A stretch of DNA of 64,000 nucleotides from Globodera rostochiensis (GCA_018350325.1 JAEVLN010000011.1:566823-630822), one strand, 5' to 3'. Counted from the first letter of the stretch, positions 1-11,073 are shown. Notes: generated by a model not told the origin, from the letters alone. A program made the numbers and translations.

Positions 1-1602
1 AATAAATCATCAACTTTAAAAAATCGTATTTTAATGCTCGTCCGCGTATGATGAAGCCTGGCGGTTTGTCTGATTTATTGGACTATTAATTAATATTTTT
101 GGTGTTAAACCATTAAATTACCTGTATTATTGAATAATTTGACAAAATTATATTTTTATTTATTAAATAAAACAACAATTTTTTAAATATGGCGCGAAGA
201 ATTTAAAATGGAAGAATACCTACGAAATGGTTAAATGGACGGTCAGTTACTTTATTAAGAAAAACAAATCTAAATAAAAATAATTCCAAATAAATTTTGA
301 AATAAATTAAAATGGAAACATTAAAAAATAATTTACATCGCCCAAATTTTGCCACAAAAGGAAGTTTGCATATAAGCTTTTATATCAACGAAAATATTTT
401 TCGCATTAAATATATTATTTTAATTAAATCCAGAACGCCCATATTAAAATAAATGATTACATCTGTTTTTCCCCAATTTTAGATCTTGCAGGCATTGCAA
501 AAGCCCCATCTCTGGAGTCTTTTGGAGTTTAATGAACTAATTCCAAAAAAATAAAGCAAATTTTTAAAACGCAAGAAAATTTAAGCGGGACTTAAAAATA
601 TTAAACATACTTGACTGAAACATTTATTTTTTCAAAACTAGCTTAGCAATGTATTAATATTAAAAAAAGAATATAAAACGCAATCATCACCTCCGGATGC
701 ATCTTTTACCTTGAACAAACTTTGTTTCGAAACTGGAAAAAATAAATTAGACTAGATAATTGCCATAATCTTCTATATTTAATTAACATTAAATAAATAA
801 TTTTTTTAGTTCATAAAATATTAAAATATACTAAAACAAAAACATTTTAATACGATTACAAAGACAACAAATGAATAATGATGTCTAATCTTCAATAATT
901 CGGTTTATAAAATACAACACAATAAAAGAGGGGAGAGCAATATAAACAAAATATAATTATTATCAGCTTATAAAAATTCATTTCTTCGATAGGAATAGTT
1001 CATTGCGTAATAACAGCGCTCATCGTTTTCAAAGACAGTGAAAGAAGTGATGAATTTACATATAAAGTAATTAATAAAGAAGCATTCTTTATTACGTCTT
1101 GAAATCATTTATTTTAAACTTACTTGTGTTATTTACTGATTAGTTTTTTATTAGTATTATTTAATATATTAGTTAAAATTAGCTTTCTCCATTCTGAATT
1201 CTGTTATTTAGTGACTTACTTTAATAATGTTTTAGTTATAAATCCGCCTGAGTTACATAAAAAAATTATGTAATTGATTGCATACATTTAAATATTGTTT
1301 TATAATTGCATCGCCCAATTTTTATATGCAGTATCAGTTTTTTAACAAAAAAAATAGTATAGCTCTCATCCCTCAAAATTAATATTCGATTTTCACTATT
1401 TATATGATAGACCTTATTTTTAATTAATGTGTAATTATTTGTTTCAATGCATTTAGCAAAATAGTTTTCTTTTATATCTATATTTTCTTAACACTTATAC
1501 CTTTAGTTCAATTAGTTAATGATTTATAACAATTTAAATGTTTTTTTATATTAATTAAATGTTTCCGAGTTTTGCTCTTTCTTTAGCGGGGCCTCGTCAC
1601 AG
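1..1602. other. A+T-rich flank, no gene recognised
   Basis: The first 1.1 kb is A-rich on the plus strand, with small G+C-richer islets near 40-70, 190-240, 480-540, 680-740 and 980-1,060. Read on the minus strand some of these resemble very short exons: 480-540 gives an open TPEMGLLQCLQDLKLG after a CCAAAAG border. None is long enough to call. From about 1,130 the composition shifts to mixed and T-rich. No repeat or RNA gene was seen. Confidence 0.4.
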
Positions 1603-4039
1603 TTATAAATACAATAAACCAATTATTAGTTGCAATGTTAATAACTTGTAGGTAACCGCCCGCTTCACTCCATCACATTTTGGACGCACGGCACCTGACA
1701 AATGCAAAAGCAATTGAACGGGACGACCAACTTTTCCTATGTCACACCCACCTTCTTTCTTCTTCGGTTTCGCTACTCCTGGTGGCCGCTCAAGAAACGA
1801 ATACAGACCTTCTTCTGATCCGCTGCTATCGCCTGAGCTTATAGGCTTCCAGCGCCCAGATCTCCGGTGGTAGTCCGCTGCCGCCCGCTGTACTGCGGAG
1901 TGACGGTCCATGCTTGCGCTCATATTCTGCATTCGTGCCAACCGATCACGGCGCAGGTTGGCAACTCGCTCACGGAGCTCGCGGATTACGGGTGAAGAAG
2001 CACCAATTCGAACTGCATTTCTCTCTGCAGCTTCGTAAAAGCCGATCGGGTCGGTTTCTACTCCTCAGCGTCGGCCAGCATGGCTGCCGCATGCTTGATA
2101 GAAGCGTCGAGCTCCTCCTGCATTTCTTGTGCCGCGATTTCATCGACGCGGGCTTGCATTCCTTCTGCCATCTGTTCATCATATCTCACTTGTATATCTC
2201 TGACCCGGCGCGCTGCCGCCCTTTTTTTGATTTCGGGGATGCTCAGCTCTTCTTAAGCACACGCGTATAGTTAACTTCACGGCAGCACCATCGAATAGGG
2301 CAGCCCACCCATAAATGTTTGCAAAGGGCACTAACTTCACGGCAGCACCATCGAATAGGGCAGGCCATAAATTAGTTTGCAAAGGGCACGCCCATCCCGA
2401 GAGGCCCATGGAATTGGATTCGATCGCCCCACCAACCTTTGGAATTCGGCGACTGCTGTTGCTGTTGTTGTGTGAGCGGCGCCCGACGTGCATGCATGAC
2501 CCGTCGCCGAAGCGGGAGGCGCGCCGCATCCTGTATCAAACCAAACAGGGGGGGGGGGTAACTAGCCGCCTTAGTCTCTTCTGCTGCTGTACCTCTTCAT
2601 CCGACGTGTTGGGTGCAATCCTTGGGGGACATTTCTTCTTCTTCAGCTGCTGTTGAGGCGGCTTCGTGCTGATGCCGGCTGCTGCCGCCGCTCTAGAGGT
2701 GGTCGGTTGCTGCTGCAAAGTGACGCTGCCACCCGGTCGCTGGCTGCCACTCGTCGCGTTGGTCTTTTGTCGTTTGACGGCGCTCATATTCTGTGCGTGC
2801 CGGAGTATTTGTTAACGCCTCCGGGTGGCGACGGGACAACCACATGGTTTGCCTACATACCTGATTCTCCTCGTCAGTGGTGCCCTCTTTGTCCACATGC
2901 AGTCGGTCTCCGGCAGGACTGCGTGCCCGCACCCGAAACAATGATCGCGCGCGTTCTTAATTGATGATTTTAGCTGCTAACTCAATGGGTAAGCAGTTGA
3001 ATTAGGTCACACACTTTTCTTCTCAGTCTGTCTGGGTTGTGAAAGAGGCGGTTGCATGGTTGCGCCAACTTGAACGGCAGAGCTGCTACTCCTTGCGCGC
3101 ATCATGCTTAAGAGGCGTGCATCCGCTGCTGCTGCCGCCCCTCTTCCATCTCTCACACACATACCTGTCCACATACCTGTAATGTGACCAGCACGCTGGC
3201 ACACCCGCTGCTACCACATCGTTGCCCTCCGCGCTGCCGCCCTCGATGAAAATCTTGTAGTATTTGCGTCTCGACCACAGTCGATTTGTGAGCTTTTTAG
3301 CTGCTTCCCCGCGCTGTGCGTTGTCAACGATCAACCGTGTCATTGAGTTGTCCCTTAAACACACACATGAGTCAATCTCGATATCACGCTCAGATGGCCT
3401 ATTTCATTGAAATATCCATTAATTAGCGACAGCATGACCATTCTATGGATTTACGATGGGATGACTCGCAATTTGCTAGATGAAACTACCTCAAAAAGCG
3501 AAATTGCTCAAGCTTGGGTGGCCCAGCATCCAGAGTCTCTTCGACCTCCTGCTGCCGCCCTTTAATGTTTGCGTGCCTGGTTAACCTTGAGATATCCGCA
3601 TATGAGATTTGGTGCTCCCCAACACCGTCGTCGTCTTCATCGTCCGCATCAACAAGCCTGGGCATGGTGATGTGATCAATGGGAGTTCGATATTTTATCT
3701 CACTCTCGGATACAAGCCGCGTGCTGCCGCCTCTCTTCAGTCTGACGCAGTTGTGTGCACTCATCAATGTGCTGCTCAATCCGTGACAAAATGACACGCT
3801 GCGCATCAACTGTGCCTGCGTCGTCGCTGCCTCGGTTAGCAGCTGCCGCCCACTGTTTTACGAGTCGTTTGAACGCCAATATGTAGTTCTTGAAGGAGGA
3901 AGAGTGTAGCATTTTTGGCCGTTTCAAAATGCTTGCTCGCTCTTCAGCAACCTTCAGCAAGTCCGGATTGAATGTGCAATCAGCTGTTGTGCGGATACAG
4001 TTCGGTGACGCCGTCCACGATGTTGGCCTTCGAATTCAT
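1603..4039 (-). CDS. Multi-exon Q-rich, basic, coiled-coil-like protein gene with apparent frameshifts
   Basis: I do not recognise the family. Exon model on the minus strand: 4,039-3,490, 3,353-3,177, 2,918-2,861, 2,790-2,593, 2,530-2,437 and 2,251-1,603. All five junctions keep phase. For example the 3,490/3,353 join reads LEQFRFL-RDNSMTRL, and the 2,437/2,251 join reads SPNSK-EELSIPEIKK. Visible features are an acidic DADDEDDD stretch, a basic lysine run (QQQLKKKKCPP), a glutamine run in the 2,530-2,437 exon, and a charged helix-forming C-terminal part (EELDASIKH, RELRERVANLRRDRL). Three apparent frameshifts interrupt it: near 3,990 and within 3,700-3,850 (one extra base each), and at 2,061 (one missing base just before an in-frame TAG). 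The start is uncertain; ATG at 4,039 is the first in the best upstream frame. It may be a decaying gene or may carry assembly errors. It lies head-to-tail downstream of the 331-codon gene. A nuclear role is only a guess from composition. Confidence 0.5.
2252..2436 (-). other. Intron with 60-bp tandem duplication
   Basis: Intron of the 1,603-4,039 gene, from AAAG|GTTGG to CTTAAG|AAGAG. It holds a direct duplication of period 60 bp (2,272-2,391), each copy starting TAACTTCACGGCAGCACC and ending in GCAAAGGGCAC. The copies are nearly identical in their first half and diverge in the second, so the duplication looks recent. Confidence 0.6.
2919..3176 (-). other. Intron with tandem GTATGT donors
   Basis: Intron of the 1,603-4,039 gene. 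Two identical GTATGT donor sites lie 12 bp apart (after 3,177 and after 3,165), so alternative use would add or remove four residues without changing frame. The acceptor is CACGCAG at about 2,919. The intron itself contains one copy of the 10-bp GCTGCCGCCC word and a long open frame (ending GVGATMQPPLSQPRQ-like residues upstream of 3,007). Part of it could therefore be exonic in another isoform. Confidence 0.4.
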
Positions 4040-4344
4040 GTTCCAGTGAAGTTCGTAGCGGCATCGATTGCTTTCGGCGCAAACAAAATGACAAATAGAT
4101 TTCGCACAGCAAAATCACTCAACAGACATAAGGGCCCAAAAGATCCCTTGCTTTATTCAACGGAGGGGCCATATAATAGTCATCAACAATTTTTATTCTG
4201 CGAAGAAGCTGGGCATGTCGCCCCCGCACAACAGCAACAATAAAAAATCCATCAAAAGGCTGCCGCCCGCACAACAACAACCACAACAAAAAATGACACA
4301 GCTTTTCTGCCACCCACCCACCCGCTCAGCCCCCCCCCCCCAAT

Positions 4345-5627
4345 CTATTCAATCCTCTTCTTCTTGCTGCGCTTCAGCGTCGGCGTGGGGGCCATCGGGT
4401 TGAAGCTTTTCCAGGATTGGTTCCAATCGGGATTCATTTTGCTGCCGCCATTCTTCCGAGATGACGACCTGCGTCTCTTCTTGATCGCAGTCGAAGTCGA
4501 TGGGTCATCTGCGGGGAGGCCCAAATAAAAGGAAAGGTTAATGGAATTATTGCACCCACAAATGCAAAACTCAACACGCCTACCATTGAGCTCCTCCACG
4601 GCATCGTCGTCAACAGCATCATTTTCGTCCGGGTCGCCCTCCTCGTCATCTTCGTGCTCCACATCTGGGTCCTGATCGGTGGTGCTGACGTCCGACGATC
4701 GTTGTGCTCTTTTCTCAGCAGTTGCAACCCATTTAGCAATCTCGGGATGCTGCAATGCATCACACGCATCCCATTATTGTTAGTGTCTTAACTGTTGTAA
4801 CACTTACAACATTCTCGTCCTCTGTGTCCTTGACCTTCTCGAACATCTTCTGCTTCAACAGCATAGTGCGCAACTCGGCGCTTTCACCAGATGCAGTCAT
4901 CTTTCGTGTACGCAGCTCGCGGTATTGCGCCTTCACAAGAGGTTCGTCGTCGTCATCCGCTGCCGCCCCTGCGCCTCCTCTGTGGTAGCAGCCCGCTTCG
5001 ACGAGCGTGCAGGAGCGACGGTGGCGTGGCCTAATTTTGTGCAAGTAGTAGGTCCGTGCCTGGGACGGAGTCAGATTCACAAACATGCGACAGGCTGGAA
5101 ATTAATACAATTACGCGGATTCTTCGTGGAATACGGACATGCAACCACATGCTACCGTCATTGAATGGGTTAGATCATATTTAAAGAGCTATCGTCACGT
5201 GGCACGTCAAAACGACAACAACAAAATGGAACAAAAACAAGCACCCACCCGTGTTGAGCATGTGCATGTTGATGCGAAAGAATTTCAGTGGCATGCCACG
5301 CTCGGGGTCGTCGTCCATTGTCGTGTCTGCGCCGCCACCTCCGCTGCCGCCCGTGTTAGCCGAGCTGCCCCCCTTGCCTGCGTTCCCCGCGACGGGGCTG
5401 CCGCCCGACACCTCCTCGTTGCCGCGGTCCGTCAGGTCCAGGTTGACGGCGCCCAACTGCTCGTTGTTGCCACCACTGTCGCGCGGCGTCTTTTTGTTGG
5501 AGCTGTCGTCAGCCGCGCGCATAGCCGTTGTGGCATTGCGCCAGCTCCCGTTGACAGCAATCCAAGCGGAGGCCGTGTGAAAAAATTTACGAGTATCAAC
5601 ACTTGCCACATGTTTGTCCTCATCCAT
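4345..5627 (-). CDS. Intact four-exon gene, 331-residue acidic/basic nuclear-type protein
   Basis: Exons on the minus strand: 5,627-5,249, 5,094-4,808, 4,749-4,584 and 4,508-4,345. Introns of 154, 58 and 75 bp have GTGGGT, GTAAGT and GTAGGC donors and TTTCCAG, TTGCAG and CCGCAG acceptors. Phases are 1, 0 and 1, and the total is 996 bp ending in TAG, so the model closes exactly. The product starts MDEDKHVASVDTRKFF. A low-complexity Gly/Ser/Asn region follows (about residues 75-105), then a more ordered part (MFVNLTPSQARTYYLHKI, about 129-146). A strongly acidic stretch (about 242-280) precedes a basic cluster KKRRRSSSRK (about 287-296), and the C-terminus is KRSKKKRIE. The acidic patch plus two basic clusters suggest a nuclear protein, but this is inference and no family is recognised. 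A TTATATAA word lies about 40 bp upstream of the ATG, and the 131-bp satellite begins about 100 bp upstream. Confidence 0.78.
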
Positions 5628-5734
5628 TTTTGTTAGTCCGTGTTTTTGAGCTAAGAAGCAAGGTCATTATATAACTGAGATTTAAAAGCCCATGCTGCCG
5701 CCCACAATTATGCTATGCACGAAGGTGATTTATG

Positions 5735-7855
5735 TCTCACGCGACAGCTTACAGCAATTCTCCAGAGAATAATAACGATTTTTGAGAGAACTGTAGGTTT
5801 TTAGCTATGAGGATAAAAATGCGAATCTTATATTGATCTCTCTGTCACGAGCCTTTTGGACACAACTCACGCGACAGTTTACAGCAATTATCCAGAGAAT
5901 ATTAACGATTTTAGAGAGAACTGTAGGTTTTTAGCTATGAGGATAAAATTTGCGAATCTTATATTGATCTTTCTGGCACGAGCCTTTCGGACACAACTCA
6001 TGCGACAGCGTTCAGCAATTATCCAGAGAATAATAACGATTTTAGAGAGAACTTAAGGTTTTTAGCTATGAGGATAAATGTTGCAAATCCTATATTGATC
6101 TCTCTGGCACGAGCCTTTCGGACTCAACTCACGCGACAGTGTTCAGCAATTATCCAGAGAATAATAACGATTTTAGAGAGAACTGCAGGTTTTTAGCTAT
6201 GAGGATAAATGTTGCAAATCTTATATTGATCTCTCTGGCACGAGCCTTTCGGACTCAACTCACGCGACAGCGTTCAGCAATTATCCAGAGAATAATAACG
6301 ATTTTAGAGAGAACTGTAGGTTTTTAGCTATGAGGATAAAATTTGCGAATCTTATATTGATCTCTCTGGCACGAGCCTTTCGGACACAACTCACGCGACA
6401 GTGTTCAGCAATTATCCAGAGAATAATAACGATTTTAGAGAGAACTGTAGGTTTTTAGCTATGAGGATAAAATTGCGTATCTTATATGATCTCTCTGGCA
6501 CGAGCCTTTTGGACACAACTCACGCGACAGCTTACAGCAATTATCCAGAGAATAATAACGACAGCAATTATCCAGAGAATAATATCGATTTTAGAGAGAA
6601 CTGTACGTTTTTAGCTATGAGGATAAATGTTGCGAATCTTATATTGATCTCTCTGGCACGAGCCTTTTGGACACAACTCACGCGTCAGTGTTCAGCAATT
6701 ATCCAGAGAACAATAACGATTTTAGAGAGAACTGTATGTTTTTAGCTATGAGGATCAATGTTGTGAATCTTATATTGATCTCTCTGGCACGAGCCTTTTG
6801 GACACAACTCACGCGACAGCTTACAGCAATTATCCAGAGAATAATAACGATTTTAGAGAGAACTGCAGGTTTTTAGCTATGAGGATAAATATTGCAAATC
6901 CTATATTGATCTCTCTGGCACGAGCCTTTCGGACTCAACTCACGCGACAGTGTTCAGCAATTATCCAGAGAATAATAACGATTTTAGAGAGAACTGCAGG
7001 TTTTTAGCTATGAGGATAAATGTTGCAAATCTTATATTGATCTCTCTGGCACGAGCCTTTCGGACTCAACTCACGCGACAGCGTTCAGCAATTATCCAGA
7101 GAATAATAACGATTTTAGAGAGAACTGTAGGTTTTTAGCTATGAGGATAAAATTTGCGAATCTTAAATTGATCTCTCTGGCACGAGCCTTTCGGACACAA
7201 CTCACGCGACAGTGTTCAGCAATTATCCAGAGAATAATAACGATTTTAGAGAGAACTGTAGTTTTTTAGCTATGAGGATAAATGTTGCGAATCTTATATT
7301 GATCTCTCTGGCACGAGCCTTTTGGACACAACTCACGCGACAGCTTACAGCAATTATCCTGAGAATAATAACGATTTTTGAGAGAACTGGAGTTTTTTAG
7401 CTATGAGGATAAAATTTGCGAATCTTATGTTGATCTCTCTGGCACGAGCCTTTCGGACACAACTCACGCGACAGCGTACAGCAATTATCCAGAGAATAAT
7501 ATCGATTTTAGAGAGAACTGTATGTTTTTAGCTATAAGGATAAAATTTGCGAAACTTATATTGATCTCTCTGACACGAGCCTTTCGGACACAACTCATGC
7601 GACAGCGTTCAGCAATTATCAAGAGAATAATAACGATTTTAGAGAGAACTGTAGGTTTTTAGCTATGAGGATAAATGTTGCGAATCTTATATTGATCTCT
7701 CTGGCACGAGCCTTTTGGACACAACTCACGCGTCAGTGTTCAGCAATTATCCAATAACGATTTTAGAGAGAACTGTAGGTTTTTAGCTATGAGGATCAAT
7801 GTTGTGAATCTTATATTGACCTCTCTGGCACGAGCCTTTTGGACACAACTCACAT
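5735..7855. repeat. 131-bp satellite array, about 16 units
   Basis: Units are about 131 bp, recognisable by GCGACAG followed by CAGCAATTATCCAGAGAATAA and ending CGAGCCTTTCGGACACAACTCAC. Unit starts fall near 5739, 5872, 6002, 6134, 6263, 6395, 6525, 6683, 6813, 6945, 7076, 7207, 7336, 7468, 7598 and 7731. The unit at 6525 contains an extra 30-bp internal duplication, and the last unit has lost about 12 bp. Variants after GCGACAG (CTTA, TTTA, CGTT, TGTT) repeat in the order TGTT-CGTT-TGTT-CTTA at 6134-6525 and again at 6945-7336. This indicates a higher-order repeat of six units (811 bp). Open frames through the units arise from the repeat (131 is not a multiple of 3) and are not taken as genes. 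Confidence 0.92.
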
Positions 7856-7904
7856 ACTAAAATAGAATATTAGGTGCGTTTAGTCACTAAAATTAGTTTT
7901 CCAG

Positions 7905-8093
7905 AAATTAAAAAAACTTAATCTATGGTATCCATGGGAAAGGAATGGAGCCAAAAGTGTGAACGTGGAGAAAGATGCAGTCATTAGTGCCATTTACCGG
8001 GTTTGCGCCAATCGACCATTTTTGGCGTATTTAAGGGCGATTTCTTGCCGACTGCCAGAACCATTTGACGGAATTTTAGATATCAAAATATAA
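7905..8093 (+). CDS. Candidate terminal exon, 62 codons, unknown
   Basis: Follows a pyrimidine-rich acceptor (TTAGTTTTCCAG) and is open for 62 codons to TAA. The product contains WERNGAKSVNVEKDAVI and ends with LPEPFDGILDIKI, with mixed charged and hydrophobic residues and base composition well above the flanks. No family is recognised. It sits just after the satellite, with a short tandem repeat downstream. It could be the last exon of a gene whose upstream part is not visible, or a transposon relic. Confidence 0.4.
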   Translation, partial: KLKKLNLWYPWERNGAKSVNVEKDAVISAIYRVCANRPFLAYLRAISCRLPEPFDGILDIKI

Positions 8094-8175
8094 TTAAGGG
8101 TTTTTTAACTCGCGCAATTCAAATAGACAAGGTTTTCCACCTTGTCACCTCGATTTTAGTTTTTTAAATTTTCAT

Positions 8176-8259
8176 TCACTGTCGGATTAGCCACTGTCCG
8201 ATTGTCCACTTCTGTCGGATTGTCCTCACTGTCGGATTGTCCACTGTCCAATTGTCCGG
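8176..8259. repeat. Short minisatellite of CACTGTCGGATTGTC type
   Basis: Five imperfect copies of a 15-17 bp unit (CACTGTCGGATTGTC and variants CACTGTCCGATTGTC, CACTGTCCAATTGTC) in tandem. Confidence 0.75.
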
Positions 8260-10805
8260 ACCCCAAATCAAACTAGTCTGAGCGTTAACTCTTTTGACCG
8301 CGCGATATTTAATTTTAATATAAACTATCGTTAAACTTTGTTAAATTCTAATTTGTTTAAATTCAAATTCTATACTCGGAGTTTTTAATCATTTAGCTTC
8401 TTGCTTAAAGAATGTTCCGTTGATTTCAAAAAACTAATTTGAGTTTTTATTCTTAATTTGTATGTTCTTTTTAATTTGTGGAAACCTAAAGTCACTATTT
8501 AAAATCAAATTGCACCCAAAGATATTTATAGATGCAGCGTAGAACTTAACTTTTTAAAATTATCAATTAATAAATATTTTGTTCAAATAAATAAATATAC
8601 TACTCAACTAACTATAAACCTGCAATTAAATAAGTTAACGCATCCACAAAAAGCGATAGCGCTGGTCAAAATGGAGTGCATGTTGAGAAAAATGTGATTA
8701 AAAAATATTTAAAAAAATCAAAGTTGCTGCCATTTTCTCACGATCGGCTCCCACAGAATATTTTTTATAATAATTTTGTTACTCATATAAACCATTGTAG
8801 ATGCAGATGAAGTTCACATTGTATTTTTGAACCCCAAAATATCCAAATTATATTGCTTAAAATGGATAAATATAAAATAAATAAATAAATTTTAAAAAGT
8901 AAATTGAGATTTAGATAAAACATAAAAAGCAAAACTCTACTAAAAATAAATGCAAATTCTTTAAAATGTTTATCTACGACTCGAAAACTTGGTGTGTCAA
9001 CCAATATTTATGATTAAATAAAATTACTACATCGCCTAACGTTAAAATAAATTGTTAAAAATGCAATAAATAAGAAATTGGATTTTTAACTCATATTATA
9101 TGCAAAAATACTGTTATAACCACATTTATTTTTTTATGAATTAATTAAAAATTTACATGCAATTTATTTTATACTAAATATTAGCTCATCACGAATGAAG
9201 GGCGTGTGCGTCGTACGTCCCACGAATAAAGGGCGTGTACGTCGTACGTCCAATACAAAAGAATTCAGTTAATCTAAATGTTTTCAGTCTTTTTTTACAG
9301 AAAGAATATTTCTTATGAATTATAGTGCAATTTTAATCATTTTACAAAATTTGAAAATTTAACTAAGAGAAGGTTAAGAATATAATACGACAAAATGTCC
9401 GAAAACAGGCATATTAATTAAAACGTTCCATAAAAAGTCCAAATGAAAAAACGGCTTAACATTCAAATTTTGAAAAAATTACTTTAGAACAATTTATGGA
9501 AAACATTAAGTAAAAATATTTCTTAAGGTTTAATAAACGAGGCAATATTTAAAATAAACAAGCAAACTCAAGGTACTTCGTTTTGTAGCAAAACAATTCA
9601 AATTCTTTAAAACAAAGTTACACTATTTACACACAAATATTGTAAAAATATGTTCAAAAAAGAGGCAATCAGAATTATTTTGAAGATGAGTGCAGACTAA
9701 GACAAAATATAAACAAATGGTTTTTTTGCATTCGAAATTGTTTTGAGCACGTTCTATATTAATTTTACGGGTCCAGGCAATGAAAACAATTATACAATAT
9801 TTATATCAAAACTTTTAGTTCATTAAAATAAAATTATATTATTTGTTTGTTATGAAGAAATTGGAAATTTGTCTTTAATATTTATCTGAAAAATAATAAT
9901 AATTACATAGCTGAGCTTTTTTTAAATTTATGTTAATTAAAACTTACATTTTAAAGATCATTATTTTTATATTTTCTCATTTGGTTTTAATGTGATATTT
10001 TATAAGTTACTTTTGTTGTGGAAATTGCATTTTAGCATTGTGCTGACAAAGTACACATTTAACTACTATTTTTTTGGTCGCAGTTATTATTTTTTGAAAT
10101 AATTCATCTTTAAGTTGAAAAAATTAAATTCGATGATAATTTGGTCAACTAATTTAGTAGCGTGTTTAATTATTTCTTAATGGCTGGCATGTAGATTTGT
10201 GTAAATTAATGTTTATATTCTTTTAAGATGGAATAAATATTTTGTTATATGATATAATTTTTTATTTCATTGTAAATATTAAAACAAAATAACTTTTATG
10301 CGTTATTTAATCGACTTTACTTTTAGATTATTCATGACAAGTGGAGTATTATTATATTTACAAAATTTGAAAATTGCTTCAATAAGATTTTTTAATGTTA
10401 CGCGCAATCAAATTCATTTTGTTAAAACATAATTTTCAAATTATGATTTAAAAAATATTAATCAATTCAAAGTTCAAAGGTCTATTTTTGTTGAAAAATA
10501 AAATAAAGCATAATTTTTAAAATTCTAATTAATAAAAAATTTTATAATTATTAAAAGCATAATTTTGATAAATCAAAAATTTAAAAGCATTTGCTTGCGA
10601 ACAATGCAATTTAGTTATCCTAATGTGAGTAATAAAAAAGGTAATACTCAAAAATAATAATATGAATTATGCTTAAAAGAAGCGTGTAAAACTCAAAAGC
10701 ATTTTTCTGAAGATAAAGGCGATCAAATTCATTATCCGTTTGTCAGCAATGCTTAAATCTCCTATATTCAAAATGCATTTACAAAGGCAGATAAAATCGT
10801 ACTAA
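8260..10805. other. A+T-rich stretch without a gene
   Basis: Mostly A-rich on plus. Small islets occur near 8,640-8,760, 8,970-9,000 and 9,190-9,250. On minus, 8,970-9,004 reads VDTPSFRVVDKHFKEF, but neither border nor length allows a call. No RNA gene was seen. Confidence 0.4.
9190..9251. repeat. 31-bp tandem duplication with CGTACG core
   Basis: Two adjacent 31-bp copies starting CACGAATGAAGGGCGTGT and CACGAATAAAGGGCGTGT, each ending GTCGTACGTCC. Each carries a GTACGTCGTACG-like palindromic core, and they differ at only two positions. Confidence 0.8.
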
Positions 10806-11073
10806 CCACAACTTGTCATTTGCCCTTCAGCTGCTGCCTCGATCGTTTGCTGTTTTGATGCCGATTTTCTCATTTTGTCCTCCAACTCGGTGAACAACTT
10901 CGCAAATTCCGAATTCACGTGTAATGACAAAAAAACTTTCAAAGCTTTTGTGCTTTGTATAGCAAAAACTCAGATTTCGGTTTCTTATTATCCCTGCACT
11001 CACTACATATGGCTTTTTTGCCATTTTCAGTCTTTTCAAAGAGACCAATTTTCCAAACTAAAGAAGCGTTCAT
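10806..11073 (-). pseudogene. hAT transposase BED zinc-finger fragment (broken)
   Basis: On minus from ATG at 11,073 the frame starts MNASLVWKIGLFEKTENG and continues to ICSECRDNKKPKSEFLL. This is the W/F pattern and CxxC pair of a BED-type zinc finger found at the N-terminus of hAT transposases. A stop follows KAQKL. After a shift the frame continues HVNSEFAKLFTELEDK into KSASKQQTIEAAAEGQ, the usual linker after the finger. Nothing resembling the catalytic domain follows. G+C-rich end-like DNA lies just upstream (11,190-11,315). This is a dead 5' fragment of an autonomous element. Confidence 0.7.

Larger units (their letters stand above)
1877..5703 (-). repeat. Dispersed 10-bp motif, GGGCGGCAGC on the coding strand, 14 sites
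   Basis: On the plus strand the 9-mer GCTGCCGCC starts at 1877, 2212, 2681, 3131, 3233, 3551, 3723, 3842, 4259, 4441, 4959, 5343, 5398 and 5694. At 11 of these the tenth base is also C. All copies face the same way, and no reverse copy was seen here or elsewhere in the window. Eleven or twelve lie in exons of the two genes, read as Ala-Ala-Ala, Gly-Gly-Ser or Arg-Gln in different frames. Others lie in an intron (3131), between the genes (4259) and upstream (5694). Spacing is irregular (55-518 bp). The frame independence shows selection or copying at DNA or RNA level rather than a protein repeat. Confidence 0.8.

Noticed and set aside
1603..5700. Plus-strand open frames across the G+C-rich island
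   Set aside because: Antisense shadows of the two minus-strand genes, whose splice sites and phases are consistent.
5856..7662. Series of 60-114 codon open frames (NYPENNNDFRENC type) in the satellite
   Set aside because: They are the same 131-bp unit read repeatedly; 131 is not a multiple of three, so frames shift and stop at each unit. No start or splice logic.
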